A stretch of DNA of 64,000 nucleotides from NCBI GenBank assembly GCA_964521255.1, contig CAZFRM010000002.1, positions 306,671 to 370,670 on the forward strand. The letters are read 5' to 3'. Below are positions 33,843-44,328 of the stretch, in pieces; within the stretch, counting starts at the first letter, position 1, and each line of letters opens with the position of its first letter. Source of the DNA: ZC4RG29 sp964521255 (GTDB taxonomy: Bacteria; Bacteroidota; Bacteroidia; Cytophagales; Cyclobacteriaceae). The notes under the pieces were generated by a model. The model saw nothing but the letters and a program-made list of their open reading frames with translations, was not told where the DNA came from and made no database searches. Position numbers and translations under genes: made by a program.

Positions 33843-36251
33843 TTACTGATCCCTCAAACTTTTCGCCGGGTTGGCAACTGCTGCCCGAATAGATTGCCCT
33901 GCAATGGTAAGCAACATCACCGCCAGCACGATCACTCCGGGTATTATGATCATCCACCACTGGATTTCAACTTTATAAGCAAATCCTTTTAGCCATTGAT
34001 TTGTAAGATAGTAGGCCAGTGGAAAGGCAAAGACACAACTGATGAGGATAAGCTTCACATAATTTTTCGAAAGCATTACCAGGATATTCAAAACCGTTGC
34101 GCCTAAAACTTTTCGAACGGCAATTTCCTTCGTGCGCTTTATCATGGCGAGTGAAGCTATACCGAGTAAACCAAGACCTGCTACCGCGATAGAAATAATA
34201 CTAAACAAGCTTAACAACTTTGCGAACAGTTCATCGGCGTGGTATTGCTGTTCAAAAAAGCTATCCATGAAATAGTAAATGAACTGATCGTGGGGATAAT
34301 GCCTGTCCCATATTTTTTGCAGGGTTGTCAGGTAATCACCTTGCCGCGACTGAACCTGGAAAGAATAGTAACCATATTCATGCGGATGACGATGGAAGAA
34401 AATTATAGGATCAACAGACCGTCGAAGAGATTCGTGATGATAATCCTTCCAAAGGCCCACGATCGTGTATGTTTTATTTTCCTGTGTAATGATCTTCGTG
34501 TTAATGGCATCGGAAGGTGACAGGTATCCTAATGCAAGGGCAGTAGCTTCATTGATGATGCAGGTGTTGTCGAATTCTTTCTCATTAAAATTTCTTCCCC
34601 CCAATAGATTCATTCCAAAAGTTTCCTGGTATCCTTCATCGATCCACATGATCCAAAAGGATTGTTTCTTTTCATTGGTTGTTCCGACGGCATGCACACC
34701 CTCGTCGTGGTAACGGATCTCCTGTCCTGGAACATTCATGGATGATGTTCCTGCCTTGAAAGCTGAATGTTGCAGCACCTCAGTACGGAAAGCCTGGAAC
34801 CTGGTTTGTCGCAAAGAATCGGAGTTCGTAGAAGCAGGTCCGCGTAGGGTTATGGTTTGTTTCGTATTAAACCCGGAATCAAATTCTCTCATGAAGGCAA
34901 TTTGTCTTCCCGCGATCAGCGTGATGCCAACAATCGCCACCGCAAGAAAAAGTTGAAACACCATCAGCCCCTGATGAAGCAGGGTAGCCCCTCCTTTACC
35001 GCTGCCCAGTTTGTTTTTAAGGATCAACACGGGCTTATATTTAGAAATAAAATTTGCCGGATAAAATGCAATGAGCGTTGTACCAATAACAAAACCGGCA
35101 AAATAGATCAGCCATGTTGCCGGGCTGTTAGGTAAAAATTGAATGTCGTTAAAAAGCATTCCTGAAAACGGTCCGGTAAAGAGTGAATACAAACCATAGC
35201 CGGTGAAAAATGTGGCAACCGAGAGGATCAACGCTTCGAGAAGAAATTGTCCACTGATGGCCATGCGCGTGGCACCGAATACTTTTCGTACACCAATTTC
35301 ATCGGCTCTTTCAAGTGAGCGTGCAAGCGTAAGGTTGATATAATTAATCCATGCCGCGACAAGAATGAAGACGGCGAGAGAAATTAGTGCGTAGAGTAGC
35401 GTCTTGCTTATGCCTGGCTTTATCTCACCGGAAAGTCCTACGGTGGTATGAAGATTTTCATACGGACGAAGTTCATATTTAGCGGTGTGGCCACGGTGTC
35501 TCAACGAGGTTATGTTTTCGGTAGCCATTTTAGTCAACGCATTATTGACTGATTCTATATCCGTAACATTTTTTCGAAGCTTAAGAAAGGTGAATACACC
35601 CGGATCATCAAACGAGCCTTCCCGCGTTCCCCATCCGTTGAAAGGAATCGTTGACCAGGAGAGAACAAAATCAAAGTCTAGGGATGAAGTTGATGGTATA
35701 TCTTCAAATACGCCGGTAATGGTAAATTGAAGTCTTTCGTTCATATAAATGCTCTTTCCCATCGGATCTTCTTTGCCAAAATAAGTTTCTGCCTGTGATT
35801 TTGAGATCACTACTGTATGAGGAGTAACTAATGATTCATCTTTAGAGCCGCTGATCAGGTTGACATCGAATACCTTTAAAAATGAACTGTCTGCAAAGAT
35901 GATATCCTGATCAACAATGCGGAGATCTTCCGTGAAGACATACGCTTTTTCATGATAAACGCGGGTGGTTGCCTCAATCTGCGGCGCGTAGTCTTGTGCA
36001 ATCAACGCGGCCCGGTCATGTGTGCGAGAGCTTTCGAGGATGGGCTGACCTTGTTGATACTCATAGTAGTCGATGCGATAGATTCGGTCACCATCAGTAT
36101 AGAATTTATCAAAGCTGAAATGATAATTCACATATCCGGTTAAAGCCAAAAAGATGGCAATACTGATGGAGAGTCCAACTACATTTATAGAAGTGAAAAG
36201 TTTATAACGAAAAAGATTTCGTAGCGCAGTGATGAAATAGTGCTTAAGCAT
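33843..36251 (-). CDS. FtsX-like ABC transporter permease (MacB type)
   Basis: 802 residues, the same length and architecture as the product of 19000-21408: TM1 (about 17-40), MacB periplasmic domain, three TMs (about 285-400), TM at about 428, a second periplasmic domain, then three TMs (about 685-795). RKVFGATRMAI and RKVLGATVLNIL mark the FtsX cores, and it ends NPAKSLRDQ. No ATPase gene is adjacent. Such permeases are heavily amplified in Cytophagales. Substrate unknown. Confidence 0.9.
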   Translation of the reverse strand: MLKHYFITALRNLFRYKLFTSINVVGLSISIAIFLALTGYVNYHFSFDKFYTDGDRIYRIDYYEYQQGQPILESSRTHDRAALIAQDYAPQIEATTRVYHEKAYVFTEDLRIVDQDIIFADSSFLKVFDVNLISGSKDESLVTPHTVVISKSQAETYFGKEDPMGKSIYMNERLQFTITGVFEDIPSTSSLDFDFVLSWSTIPFNGWGTREGSFDDPGVFTFLKLRKNVTDIESVNNALTKMATENITSLRHRGHTAKYELRPYENLHTTVGLSGEIKPGISKTLLYALISLAVFILVAAWINYINLTLARSLERADEIGVRKVFGATRMAISGQFLLEALILSVATFFTGYGLYSLFTGPFSGMLFNDIQFLPNSPATWLIYFAGFVIGTTLIAFYPANFISKYKPVLILKNKLGSGKGGATLLHQGLMVFQLFLAVAIVGITLIAGRQIAFMREFDSGFNTKQTITLRGPASTNSDSLRQTRFQAFRTEVLQHSAFKAGTSSMNVPGQEIRYHDEGVHAVGTTNEKKQSFWIMWIDEGYQETFGMNLLGGRNFNEKEFDNTCIINEATALALGYLSPSDAINTKIITQENKTYTIVGLWKDYHHESLRRSVDPIIFFHRHPHEYGYYSFQVQSRQGDYLTTLQKIWDRHYPHDQFIYYFMDSFFEQQYHADELFAKLLSLFSIISIAVAGLGLLGIASLAMIKRTKEIAVRKVLGATVLNILVMLSKNYVKLILISCVFAFPLAYYLTNQWLKGFAYKVEIQWWMIIIPGVIVLAVMLLTIAGQSIRAAVANPAKSLRDQ

Positions 36252-36601
36252 AAATGTTTACTTAGGTATAAGCAAGGTATTAAAAACTGTAATCATTATT
36301 AAGCTTGATCTTTCTATAATCCAGGTGACTAAATACCATATAGGATACCAAACGATGAATGATTTTTTTAACGTACAGCACATACTGACCGGTACTGATA
36401 TTTCGGGAATGTTAAATTTCATTTACCTTCTTTTTACAATCTGATAAATTAAAAAATCCCTCTGAAAAGGTGTTGATCTTCACTTTTTTAATACCTATCT
36501 TTCAGGTTCAAGACCCCTGATTTTTTGTCTGGATTGGTGTGCCTCCTCTCTCTTTGAAGAAGAAGGCAATTGATGGCCAAATTATTTTTTAATCGCCTTA
36601 A
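36252..36601. other. 350-bp promoter region of the HYR operon
   Basis: AT-rich DNA between the divergent permease and HYR genes. I see no gene and no strong repeat. It must hold the promoters of both units, but I could not assign a convincing -33/-7 pair. Confidence 0.4.
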
Positions 36602-39292
36602 ATGGACGCGACAGGTACTGTATTCGCCTTTCAGAAGAGACGTCATTGCTTACTGGTAATTGTATTTGCCTTGATTTCGTGGCATGCGTCAGCCCAGGGA
36701 TGTAACTGTCCGCCCATTGCCACCTGTGGCGCTTGTACCGGTGGGATTAACAGTTTGACTTTACGATATGACGGACTTTTAGGTCTTCCGTCACTGGTAG
36801 TAGTATTTGAAGCCGGAGGTGATGAGATCTTTCGCCAGGTGGTTGGATCGGGTGGCACATTTACTGTCACTGGCAGTCTTCCGGGTGGAAATTTTGACGG
36901 CGGCTATATATCATTGTACACACCACCAATACCGGTATCGATACCAAATGCCATTATTAATACATCTTGCAGCACTCCCGTTTATTCTAATTCAACCTTC
37001 GGAAGTTTCACCGTTGTAGAAGGAACCAGTAACAGCGGACTAGCATTGTGCTGTTCCGCCGGTGATATGGAAACAACTCCACCTGTAATTACAGGCTGCC
37101 CTTCTAACATTACACTTAATACCAGTTCAGGTTGCTCAGCCATTGCCATTTGGGCGACACCATCCGTTTCTGACAATTGTGGGTCCGTTAATCTTACAGC
37201 CAATCGCAATTCGGGTTCGTCTTTTAACGTGGGCACCACAACAGTAACCTATACCGCCACCGATGCCTATGGAAATACCAATACGACTTGCTCCTTTACA
37301 GTTACCGTAGTCGATGCAACACCACCAGCTTTTTTTAATTGTCCAACGATAGTCGACGTCACCGCAGGACCATCCTGCAATGCCGCAGCCACCTGGACCG
37401 AACCGCTTGGAATTGACAACTGCGTATTTGTTGCTGTTACCAAAACACATTCACCCGGACAAACTTTCCCGCTAGGTGATACAGAAGTAACCTATACCGC
37501 CATGGACGGCGCAGGAAATTCCGCCACTTGCAAATTCACTGTGAGAGTCAGTGATACTACGCCGCCGGTAATAAACAACTTCCCGTCAGGAGACATCATT
37601 GTTTATACCGGTCCAACATCCTGTAATGCAGTGGCAACGTGGTCAGCAATAACGGCTTCGGATAATTGTTCATATACATTAACACCTTCACACAACTCCG
37701 GGCAAACCTTCCCGGTAGGTACTACGAACGTTACCTATACGGCAACGGATCCATCAGGTAATTCAACTGTACGTACATTCAGAGTTATTGTGCGTGATGA
37801 AATAAATCCAATCATCACAGGTTGTCCCACTAACCTACCGCCTATTGTAGCGGGCGCTTCCTGTACAGCCATTGCCACATGGACACCCCCCGTAGCAACC
37901 GATAATTGTTCCGTAGTTTTGACCAGTAACCGGTCTCCCGGGCAGGCCTTTCCATTGGGTACCACCACCGTTAACTATACAGCGACGGATCCGTCAGGTA
38001 ATACAGCGCCTGTATGTTCATTTACAGTCACCGTGGTAGATAACACATTTCCCGTTTTCAGTAATTGTCCGGGAACCATAACCGTCGCTGCAGGTCCTTC
38101 CTGTAACGCCGCTGTGAACTGGCCTGTTCCCACAGCAACGGATAATTGCTCCGTGGTGACAACATCTACACACACTCCGGGAGAAGTTTTTCCAATTGGA
38201 ACAACAGAAGTAACCTATACCGCCACCGATGGGGCAGGCCATGTTACTACTTGTAAATTTAATGTTGTGGTAAACGATACAAGCGCTCCCGTATTTGACT
38301 GCCTTACAACCGACCTGACGGCCACTGTTACCACGGGGTGTGAAGCAACACTGAATTGGACAGAGCCAACCTACACGGATTGCTCTCCTGTAACCCTAAC
38401 TTCTTCGCATAGACCGGGTGACTCATTTCCTGTGGGTGAAACCAATGTGATTTATACTGCATTGGATAACAAGGGGAATTTATCAACCTGTAGTTTTATA
38501 GTTACTGTTGAAGACAAGTTGAATCCTGTTTTTGAAAGTTGTCCGTCAGATATTTCAATCGCTATCGAGGACAACAGTTGCGAGACAAATGTTTCATGGA
38601 CTCTTCCTGTTGCCAGTGATAATTGTGATGGATTAACGTTAACAAGTTCTCATCAGCCCGGAAGTTTATTCACGCTGGGTACTACGGAAGTTGAGTACAT
38701 GGCTACTGATGCCAGCGGAAATATTTCTTATTGCAGATTTACGGTCTTCGTATCCAACGACAATCCGCCGGTTTTCGAAAATTGCTTAACAGAGGTAGAA
38801 GGAAGTGCCGATGATTCGGGATACGCGAGTGTTACCTGGGATGAACCTACAGCCTATTCTCCTTGTGGGGGAAATGTATCCATGACAAGCAATTATTCCC
38901 CGGGAGATGTATTCCCGCTTGGCACTACCGATGTTGTTTATATAGCGCGTGACGAATCAGGAAATGAATCACGCTGTAGTTTTAAAGTTGTAGTAAAAGA
39001 AAAAGAACTCGTGTTTGAAGTAATTCAGATTGTTACACCGAATGGTGATGGCAAGAATGATGAATGGGTTATTTCCAATCTGGAAGAATTTCTAAACAAC
39101 AAAGTCACCATTGTAGATCGGTGGGGAAGTGAAATATATCGTGCCTCAGGGTACGACAACAACACCGTGGTCTGGAGAGGAGTGAACAGTAGCGGAGCGA
39201 TAGTTCCGAGCGGTACTTACTTTTACACCATAGAAGTGAATTACCTGTCACGGCGCGTAAAGAAAACCGGATTTATAGAAGTGGTTCAATGA
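36602..39292 (+). CDS. HYR-repeat cell-surface protein with gliding-motility-type C-terminal domain
   Basis: 896 residues. Signal peptide (about 1-32, ending ASAQG). A Cys-rich N-terminal region (33-155) is followed by eight HYR modules of about 80 residues (160-800). Each has CP or CL near the start, a W-x-x-P segment and a FPxGTTxVTYTATDxxGN-type ending. The last 90 residues (TPNGDGKNDEWVISN...) form the gliding-motility-associated C-terminal domain that directs proteins to the type IX secretion system. It is probably an adhesin exported to the surface. It overlaps the porP/sprF-like gene by 4 nt, the first of four translationally coupled genes. Confidence 0.9.
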   Translation: MDATGTVFAFQKRRHCLLVIVFALISWHASAQGCNCPPIATCGACTGGINSLTLRYDGLLGLPSLVVVFEAGGDEIFRQVVGSGGTFTVTGSLPGGNFDGGYISLYTPPIPVSIPNAIINTSCSTPVYSNSTFGSFTVVEGTSNSGLALCCSAGDMETTPPVITGCPSNITLNTSSGCSAIAIWATPSVSDNCGSVNLTANRNSGSSFNVGTTTVTYTATDAYGNTNTTCSFTVTVVDATPPAFFNCPTIVDVTAGPSCNAAATWTEPLGIDNCVFVAVTKTHSPGQTFPLGDTEVTYTAMDGAGNSATCKFTVRVSDTTPPVINNFPSGDIIVYTGPTSCNAVATWSAITASDNCSYTLTPSHNSGQTFPVGTTNVTYTATDPSGNSTVRTFRVIVRDEINPIITGCPTNLPPIVAGASCTAIATWTPPVATDNCSVVLTSNRSPGQAFPLGTTTVNYTATDPSGNTAPVCSFTVTVVDNTFPVFSNCPGTITVAAGPSCNAAVNWPVPTATDNCSVVTTSTHTPGEVFPIGTTEVTYTATDGAGHVTTCKFNVVVNDTSAPVFDCLTTDLTATVTTGCEATLNWTEPTYTDCSPVTLTSSHRPGDSFPVGETNVIYTALDNKGNLSTCSFIVTVEDKLNPVFESCPSDISIAIEDNSCETNVSWTLPVASDNCDGLTLTSSHQPGSLFTLGTTEVEYMATDASGNISYCRFTVFVSNDNPPVFENCLTEVEGSADDSGYASVTWDEPTAYSPCGGNVSMTSNYSPGDVFPLGTTDVVYIARDESGNESRCSFKVVVKEKELVFEVIQIVTPNGDGKNDEWVISNLEEFLNNKVTIVDRWGSEIYRASGYDNNTVVWRGVNSSGAIVPSGTYFYTIEVNYLSRRVKKTGFIEVVQ

Positions 39293-40230
39293 AAAATAAC
39301 TTTACATATCGCCACTACTTTTTGAAAGGTGCTTTCGTCACGATGGTATACATCCTGTTCATGAGCTTTACCGTGCAGGGACAGGAAAAAGTTCAGTTCA
39401 CACAATACATGTTTAATGGCCTGGTGATTAATCCAGCCTATGCAGGTGCAGAAGAAGCGCTTAGCCTCACCTTTCTGCAACGCAACCAGTGGACGGACGT
39501 AGACAATGCGCCCACTACGCAAACATTATCCGCTCATACGTTAGTAAAGAAAAAGAAAGTAGGCTTAGGGCTCACGTTAGTCAACGATAAAATCGGCATT
39601 CATAAAAATTTAAGTGTACTTACCAACTATGCTTATCACATCCGCACAGGAAGCAATTCTTATCTCTCGATGGGTGTACAGGCCGGCCTGCATTCAACCC
39701 GCTCGGATTATGCTTCCCTCGTCGGTGCGAGTAACGATCCAAAACTTAATGACCTTAATATTGCGCAAACGTTCTTTGACTTTGGTGCAGGCCTTTACTT
39801 CAGAAGTAAAAAATTTCACATCGGCTTATCCGCTCCTGAATTACTTCCCAACAAGGTTTCAATTAATGATACGGTAACCGTTAATCTTAACCGGACGAAT
39901 TTCTTTCTATTCTCAAAATACAGGTTTCCATTAGGAGAAAAGTTTGAACTCGAGCCTGCTATGCTGTTAAAATATAAGCCGCAGCTTCCTGTTTCTTATG
40001 ATATCACGCTTAGTATGATCTATCGAAAGGTTATCAGTGCGGGATTTTCGTATCGCAAAAGTGAGTCTGTCGATTTTCTCTTCAGAGCGCAAATCACACC
40101 TCAGTTGGAACTCGGTTATGCTTATGATCATACCATTGATCGGGTTTCCGTATTGAGCCGGGGTTCGCATGAACTTATGGTGCACTACCTTTTCCGTTAT
40201 TCCAAATCAAAAGTATCCTCGCCCCGATGA
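39289..40230 (+). CDS. PorP/SprF-family outer-membrane protein
   Basis: 313 residues, signal peptide (to about 31). The family signature QYMFNGLVINPAYAG is present near residue 40, followed by a beta-barrel ending in FRYSKSKVSSPR. PorP/SprF proteins associate with a partner adhesin in type IX secretion and gliding. Overlap of 4 nt with both neighbours indicates a coupled operon, and the adjacent HYR protein is its likely client. Confidence 0.93.
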   Translation: MKNNFTYRHYFLKGAFVTMVYILFMSFTVQGQEKVQFTQYMFNGLVINPAYAGAEEALSLTFLQRNQWTDVDNAPTTQTLSAHTLVKKKKVGLGLTLVNDKIGIHKNLSVLTNYAYHIRTGSNSYLSMGVQAGLHSTRSDYASLVGASNDPKLNDLNIAQTFFDFGAGLYFRSKKFHIGLSAPELLPNKVSINDTVTVNLNRTNFFLFSKYRFPLGEKFELEPAMLLKYKPQLPVSYDITLSMIYRKVISAGFSYRKSESVDFLFRAQITPQLELGYAYDHTIDRVSVLSRGSHELMVHYLFRYSKSKVSSPR

Positions 40231-41864
40231 AACGCTTACACTTGAAATCCGGGAAGTTGATATTGTTAATCCTTATAGGAGCAGCAACAACTCATGTCCA
40301 TGCCCAGGAGACTGTCTTTGGGCTCTTCAGGAGTGAAGCATCCCTGGGTGACGAATACTATGAAAACAAAAATTATAAAGGTGCATTAAAGCTATACCTC
40401 GGCGCTGTGAAAAAACATCCCTCACGAACAGAAAATCAGCTTAGGGTTGCACGGTGTTATTACTCACTGAAAGAATACAAACAATCTATCTTTTACTATG
40501 ATAATTACATCAAACAGAAGAGAACATTGCCGTGGAGTGATTTGTATAATTACGCGGAAGCACAGGCAGCCACTTCCAACTATACGCAGGCTATAGAATC
40601 GTACCGGAAGTATCTCGCTAAAGATCCTAATGATGAAATCGTCAAAAAGAAAATCTGGCGCCTGAATAACATTCAATATCTCTACGAGGATTCTTCACAG
40701 TATGAGGTGAAGCCTGTTTCGCTTAACACCACTGCCGGCGAAATTTGTCCCGCGTATTATCAGCAAGGCATTGTGTTTATGTCAAACCGAAAGGATGTAC
40801 AGATCGTTGAGAAAATTAATGCGTCGCTGGATGTTCCCTTTTATAAGATTTTGAAAAGCAATACGCTGGGGCACGATGAAAATAATATGCCGGTAAATTT
40901 TGGTGACGCACAACCTTTTGATATCGCCTTTACTTCTGATTTCAATGCAGGTCCTGTTACTTTTTATGACGATTATAAAAAGATGGTTTTCGTTGCTACA
41001 GGTGATAAAATGAATGTTGATGGGACCCGAACGTTGCAACTTCATTTTGCTGAACGAAATGAAAGAGGATGGAAAGTTACCGGCGCGTTTCCCTATAACA
41101 ATGTTCAATACTCCATCAGCGATCCTTCCATCAGCAAAGATGGAACAACATTATATTTTTCATCTGACATGAGTGGAGGCTTGGGGGGCAGAGATATCTA
41201 TCGATCTACATTTGAAAATGGAAAATGGACAAGACCAGAAAATCTTGGCGCACAAATTAATACATCAAAAGATGAAGTGTTTCCTTACATTCACCTGGAT
41301 CAAACGCTTTACTTTTCATCGAATGGTCATCCGGGAATGGGTGAGCTTGACATCTTTAAGGCCGCGCTTACGCCAACCGGCTTTCTTGAACCGGAAAATG
41401 TGGGGTACCCCATCAACTCAAGCCACGATGATTTCGGAATTATTATAGATGATCAGGAACGACATGGCTATTTTTCTTCCAATCGTAAGAACGGCGGATT
41501 TGATGATGATATCTATGCCGTGGAAATGGATCTTCAGTCCTATCCGCTAACCATCAGTGGCGTGATCAAATACAAGGAAATTACCTGGGGTGATTCATTG
41601 GATTTAAAGATCATGGCTAACACAAAAATTTCAATCATCGACAATGTACGTAATATCGTCGTGCATGAAAGCACTTCAGACAGTAAGGGAAATTTTGCGA
41701 TCATCATTCCGTACTTTAGCAAGTATATCATTCGGGTAACCAGTGAAGCCGGCGAACAGAATATGTCTGTACTGGAAATTCCGAAGCGACGAAGAGAACT
41801 AAGCGCCTATGAACTCGTGATTGTTAAAGAGGTTTTCAGGCAAAATGAAATGCAGGAAAAATGA
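40227..41864 (+). CDS. TPR and PD40-repeat exported protein (PorE-like without OmpA domain)
   Basis: 545 residues, signal peptide to about 27. Helical TPR repeats (about 35-145) precede PD40/WD40-like beta-propeller repeats (about 160-430; repeated SSDMSGGLGGRDIY, SSNGHPGMGELDIF and SSNRKNGGFDDDIY). A C-terminal carboxypeptidase-regulatory-like domain (about 440-530) follows. Similar genes usually end in an OmpA-like peptidoglycan-binding domain, which is missing here. Overlaps of 4 nt on both sides tie it to the PorP/SprF and kinase genes. Confidence 0.86.
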   Translation: MKRLHLKSGKLILLILIGAATTHVHAQETVFGLFRSEASLGDEYYENKNYKGALKLYLGAVKKHPSRTENQLRVARCYYSLKEYKQSIFYYDNYIKQKRTLPWSDLYNYAEAQAATSNYTQAIESYRKYLAKDPNDEIVKKKIWRLNNIQYLYEDSSQYEVKPVSLNTTAGEICPAYYQQGIVFMSNRKDVQIVEKINASLDVPFYKILKSNTLGHDENNMPVNFGDAQPFDIAFTSDFNAGPVTFYDDYKKMVFVATGDKMNVDGTRTLQLHFAERNERGWKVTGAFPYNNVQYSISDPSISKDGTTLYFSSDMSGGLGGRDIYRSTFENGKWTRPENLGAQINTSKDEVFPYIHLDQTLYFSSNGHPGMGELDIFKAALTPTGFLEPENVGYPINSSHDDFGIIIDDQERHGYFSSNRKNGGFDDDIYAVEMDLQSYPLTISGVIKYKEITWGDSLDLKIMANTKISIIDNVRNIVVHESTSDSKGNFAIIIPYFSKYIIRVTSEAGEQNMSVLEIPKRRRELSAYELVIVKEVFRQNEMQEK

Positions 41865-43966
41865 AATCAATAAAAAAGCTTTTTTACAAAGCGAAGCCAG
41901 CTCATTCTACTGGCAGTGAAAAACTTTACACGCTGTTCATTCTTTTTAATCTCATACTTGGAATCAATTTTTTCGCCAATGGTCAGCAGTCGGTTCAGAT
42001 AAGAACATACGATCAGCAACTTCAACCGCTGAAGAATATAGAAGTTTCCATTAATAACAAGAGTTACATTTCAACAGGAGCAAATGGTGAAACATTTATA
42101 GAATTGGCAGACCATGAACTTCCCATCAAAACAATTAAAATAAAAAATGATCAACTCGAGCCAGACTCCTGGAATCACAGCAAAGGAGTGCTTCAAATTG
42201 TAGTACGCAGGAAGAACTACCAGGTAGCCCATGTGGTAGTGAAAGATTCAGATAAAAAATTCATTCCAAATCTGGCAGTGACATTTAAGGGAAAGAAAAA
42301 TATAACCGCTACAACCAATGCCGAAGGAAAAATGGAATTCCTTCTTCCCCTCGATGAAAAAATAGCTACCGCCGATCAGTTTGTTATTAACGGTTACGAA
42401 GTTTCAGGCTTACAACTGTCAGATCGTGAAAATGTTTTGACGATCCACCCCATTAAAGTAGTGCCTTCGGAAAGTGCTGTTTCTCCTGCCGCTACTGCAC
42501 AACAAAAACCAATCGTAGTTGAGCAAGATTATTTTAAGGATTTTGATATCACAAAATTGGATTCTATTCAGTCGCTCACGGTCTTCTATGCAGTTTTTAA
42601 AAATTACCAGATAAAAGATCTTGATGAAGATGTCAGAAAAAGAGTAGACAGAAAATTCAATGACCTGGTATCTCAGCTACAGGATTCTGTACAAAGAAAC
42701 CAGAGTGCACCCATAGGAAGAATTTCTGATTCTTCTTTTGTTCGTGATGATGTTAAGAATCTTTTAAACCAGGCGGCGCAGGAAAGTACTACGCTTCAAA
42801 CACAACGCAGTGAGTTCGATGAGAAGATACGGCTCATCAATGAAAAGTTAGAGGAAGGAATTTCAAGCCTGGATCCTGATACAAGGCAAAGTGTTCTCTC
42901 AGACCTTATTGCATTAGAGAAACTGCTGACCGAAAACGAAAGTCGTTTTTATAAAAATACTAACGACTATCGCGAAATAATCAACTCGCTGAAAGAAAAG
43001 TATTTTGATTTTCAGAATCTTGAAAATAGATTATCCGAAAGTGAAGCGAAACGACTTGAGGATCAACGCATTTTCAGGCAGCGGCTAATCGCAATATCTT
43101 CTGTCGTGATCGCCTTTGGTGTGCTGATTGTTCTGTTGATTTCATTCAGTGCAAGGTTACGAAAACAAAAGAAAGAACTGCAACTGGCCAACGCGGAAGT
43201 CAAACGCATGAACGAAAACCTGGAGAACATTGTACTGGAGCGTACCAAATTACTGGCAGAGGCGCACCGGGAGCTGGATACTTTTCTTTACAGGGCATCA
43301 CATGATTTGCGTTCGCCTGTCTGTTCAATCATCGGTCTTTGTAATATCGCTCTTCACCTTTCTGATGGTGAGACAAAAGAACTGGTAAAAAAAGTTGCCA
43401 GCACAACGGAAGGAATGGATAAGCTATTGAAAAAGTTGAGCATCATCAGTGAAACCAATCAACCCACCAATTATTCTTCAATAACATTATTGGACATTGT
43501 TGAAGATGTTCAGTATAAATTAACGAATACAATTAAAAAGACAGGAATAGAATTCTATGCTGATTGTCCTGCTGATCTCACTTTTTATTCTTATCCCAAT
43601 CTTATAGAAGTAGTGATTACAAACCTGATTGAAAATGCTTTATTCTACAGCGTTATGCGTGACCCGATGAATGCCCGTGTAGAATTTAAAGCGATTATTA
43701 AAGATGATCAATTGGAGTTCAGCGTTTACGATAATGGTATTGGAGTAGATAGTACTATTCAGCCCCGGTTGTTCGATATGTTTTTTAAAGGCCACGCTGA
43801 TTCGAAAGGAAATGGACTCGGTTTATACATTGTTCAAAAATCCGTGCAAACACTTGAGGGCAGTATTTCAGTAGAATCCGAACCAGGACGCTACACCAAA
43901 TTCATTGTTAATCTTCCTTTGACGATTACACCCGTTGAGAAAAATCGTGAAGTTGCTTTGGTGTGA
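41861..43966 (+). CDS. Membrane histidine kinase in a PorP/SprF operon
   Basis: 701 residues. N-terminal signal/TM segment (about 22-40). Two carboxypeptidase-regulatory/Ig-like periplasmic regions (about 44-195), a helical coiled-coil region (about 230-400), TM (about 408-430), then a coiled coil and the kinase core: HisKA with H481 (FLYRASHDLRSPVCSIIG) and HATPase with NLIENALF, DNGIGVD and GNGLGLYIVQ. No receiver domain and no adjacent response regulator. It is the last gene of a coupled four-gene unit, so the kinase may sense the surface machine encoded beside it, which is an inference. Confidence 0.88.
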   Translation: MKSIKKLFYKAKPAHSTGSEKLYTLFILFNLILGINFFANGQQSVQIRTYDQQLQPLKNIEVSINNKSYISTGANGETFIELADHELPIKTIKIKNDQLEPDSWNHSKGVLQIVVRRKNYQVAHVVVKDSDKKFIPNLAVTFKGKKNITATTNAEGKMEFLLPLDEKIATADQFVINGYEVSGLQLSDRENVLTIHPIKVVPSESAVSPAATAQQKPIVVEQDYFKDFDITKLDSIQSLTVFYAVFKNYQIKDLDEDVRKRVDRKFNDLVSQLQDSVQRNQSAPIGRISDSSFVRDDVKNLLNQAAQESTTLQTQRSEFDEKIRLINEKLEEGISSLDPDTRQSVLSDLIALEKLLTENESRFYKNTNDYREIINSLKEKYFDFQNLENRLSESEAKRLEDQRIFRQRLIAISSVVIAFGVLIVLLISFSARLRKQKKELQLANAEVKRMNENLENIVLERTKLLAEAHRELDTFLYRASHDLRSPVCSIIGLCNIALHLSDGETKELVKKVASTTEGMDKLLKKLSIISETNQPTNYSSITLLDIVEDVQYKLTNTIKKTGIEFYADCPADLTFYSYPNLIEVVITNLIENALFYSVMRDPMNARVEFKAIIKDDQLEFSVYDNGIGVDSTIQPRLFDMFFKGHADSKGNGLGLYIVQKSVQTLEGSISVESEPGRYTKFIVNLPLTITPVEKNREVALV

Positions 43967-44050
43967 AATCCTTCTCATGAATTTTCTTTTAACAATTCAT
44001 TTCAGTAAAATCAGACTTTTATTACCTTAATTTAAGGAGTTAAGTGTAGC

Positions 44051-44326
44051 ATGGACAAGTCTTTTTTATTAGCAATACTCTTCTTTATCATTATAACTGT
44101 TCCGGGCTTTTCAAAAGCAAAGGAAGACAGTTTGTTTTTACAGCTAAACGAGGTCATTGCTCATAAAAATGAATATGTTAATACCAGACTGGAACGTATT
44201 CAACGCCTGCACCAGCAGTTACATTCAATACCTAAATCAAATGAGGATGCGCGCTTTACTATTCTTCAAGGGCTTTCCAATGAGTATAAAACTTTTATTT
44301 ACGATTCAGCTTTCGCTATACCTTAA
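44051..44326 (+). pseudogene. 5' part of a frameshifted DUF6377 gene
   Basis: 91 codons: a signal peptide and the start of a DUF6377 protein (LDEVIAHKNEYV-type segment, then YKTFIYDSAFAIP before a TAA). The following gene, in another frame, begins exactly where this one should continue. Inserting one T at about 44316 would read ...YDSAFAYTLKMQNAAYSLQDP, the normal family sequence. A one-base deletion or an assembly error is likely; a programmed shift is less likely. Confidence 0.75.
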
Positions 44327-44328
44327 AA

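Noticed and set aside
36643..38242. Long antisense frames in the HYR gene
   Set aside because: They arise from the codon periodicity of the HYR repeats; the sense protein is clear.
37070..39000. The HYR region as a CRISPR array or DNA satellite
   Set aside because: The period of about 240 bp keeps the protein frame and the repeat copies diverge strongly, so it is a coding domain repeat.
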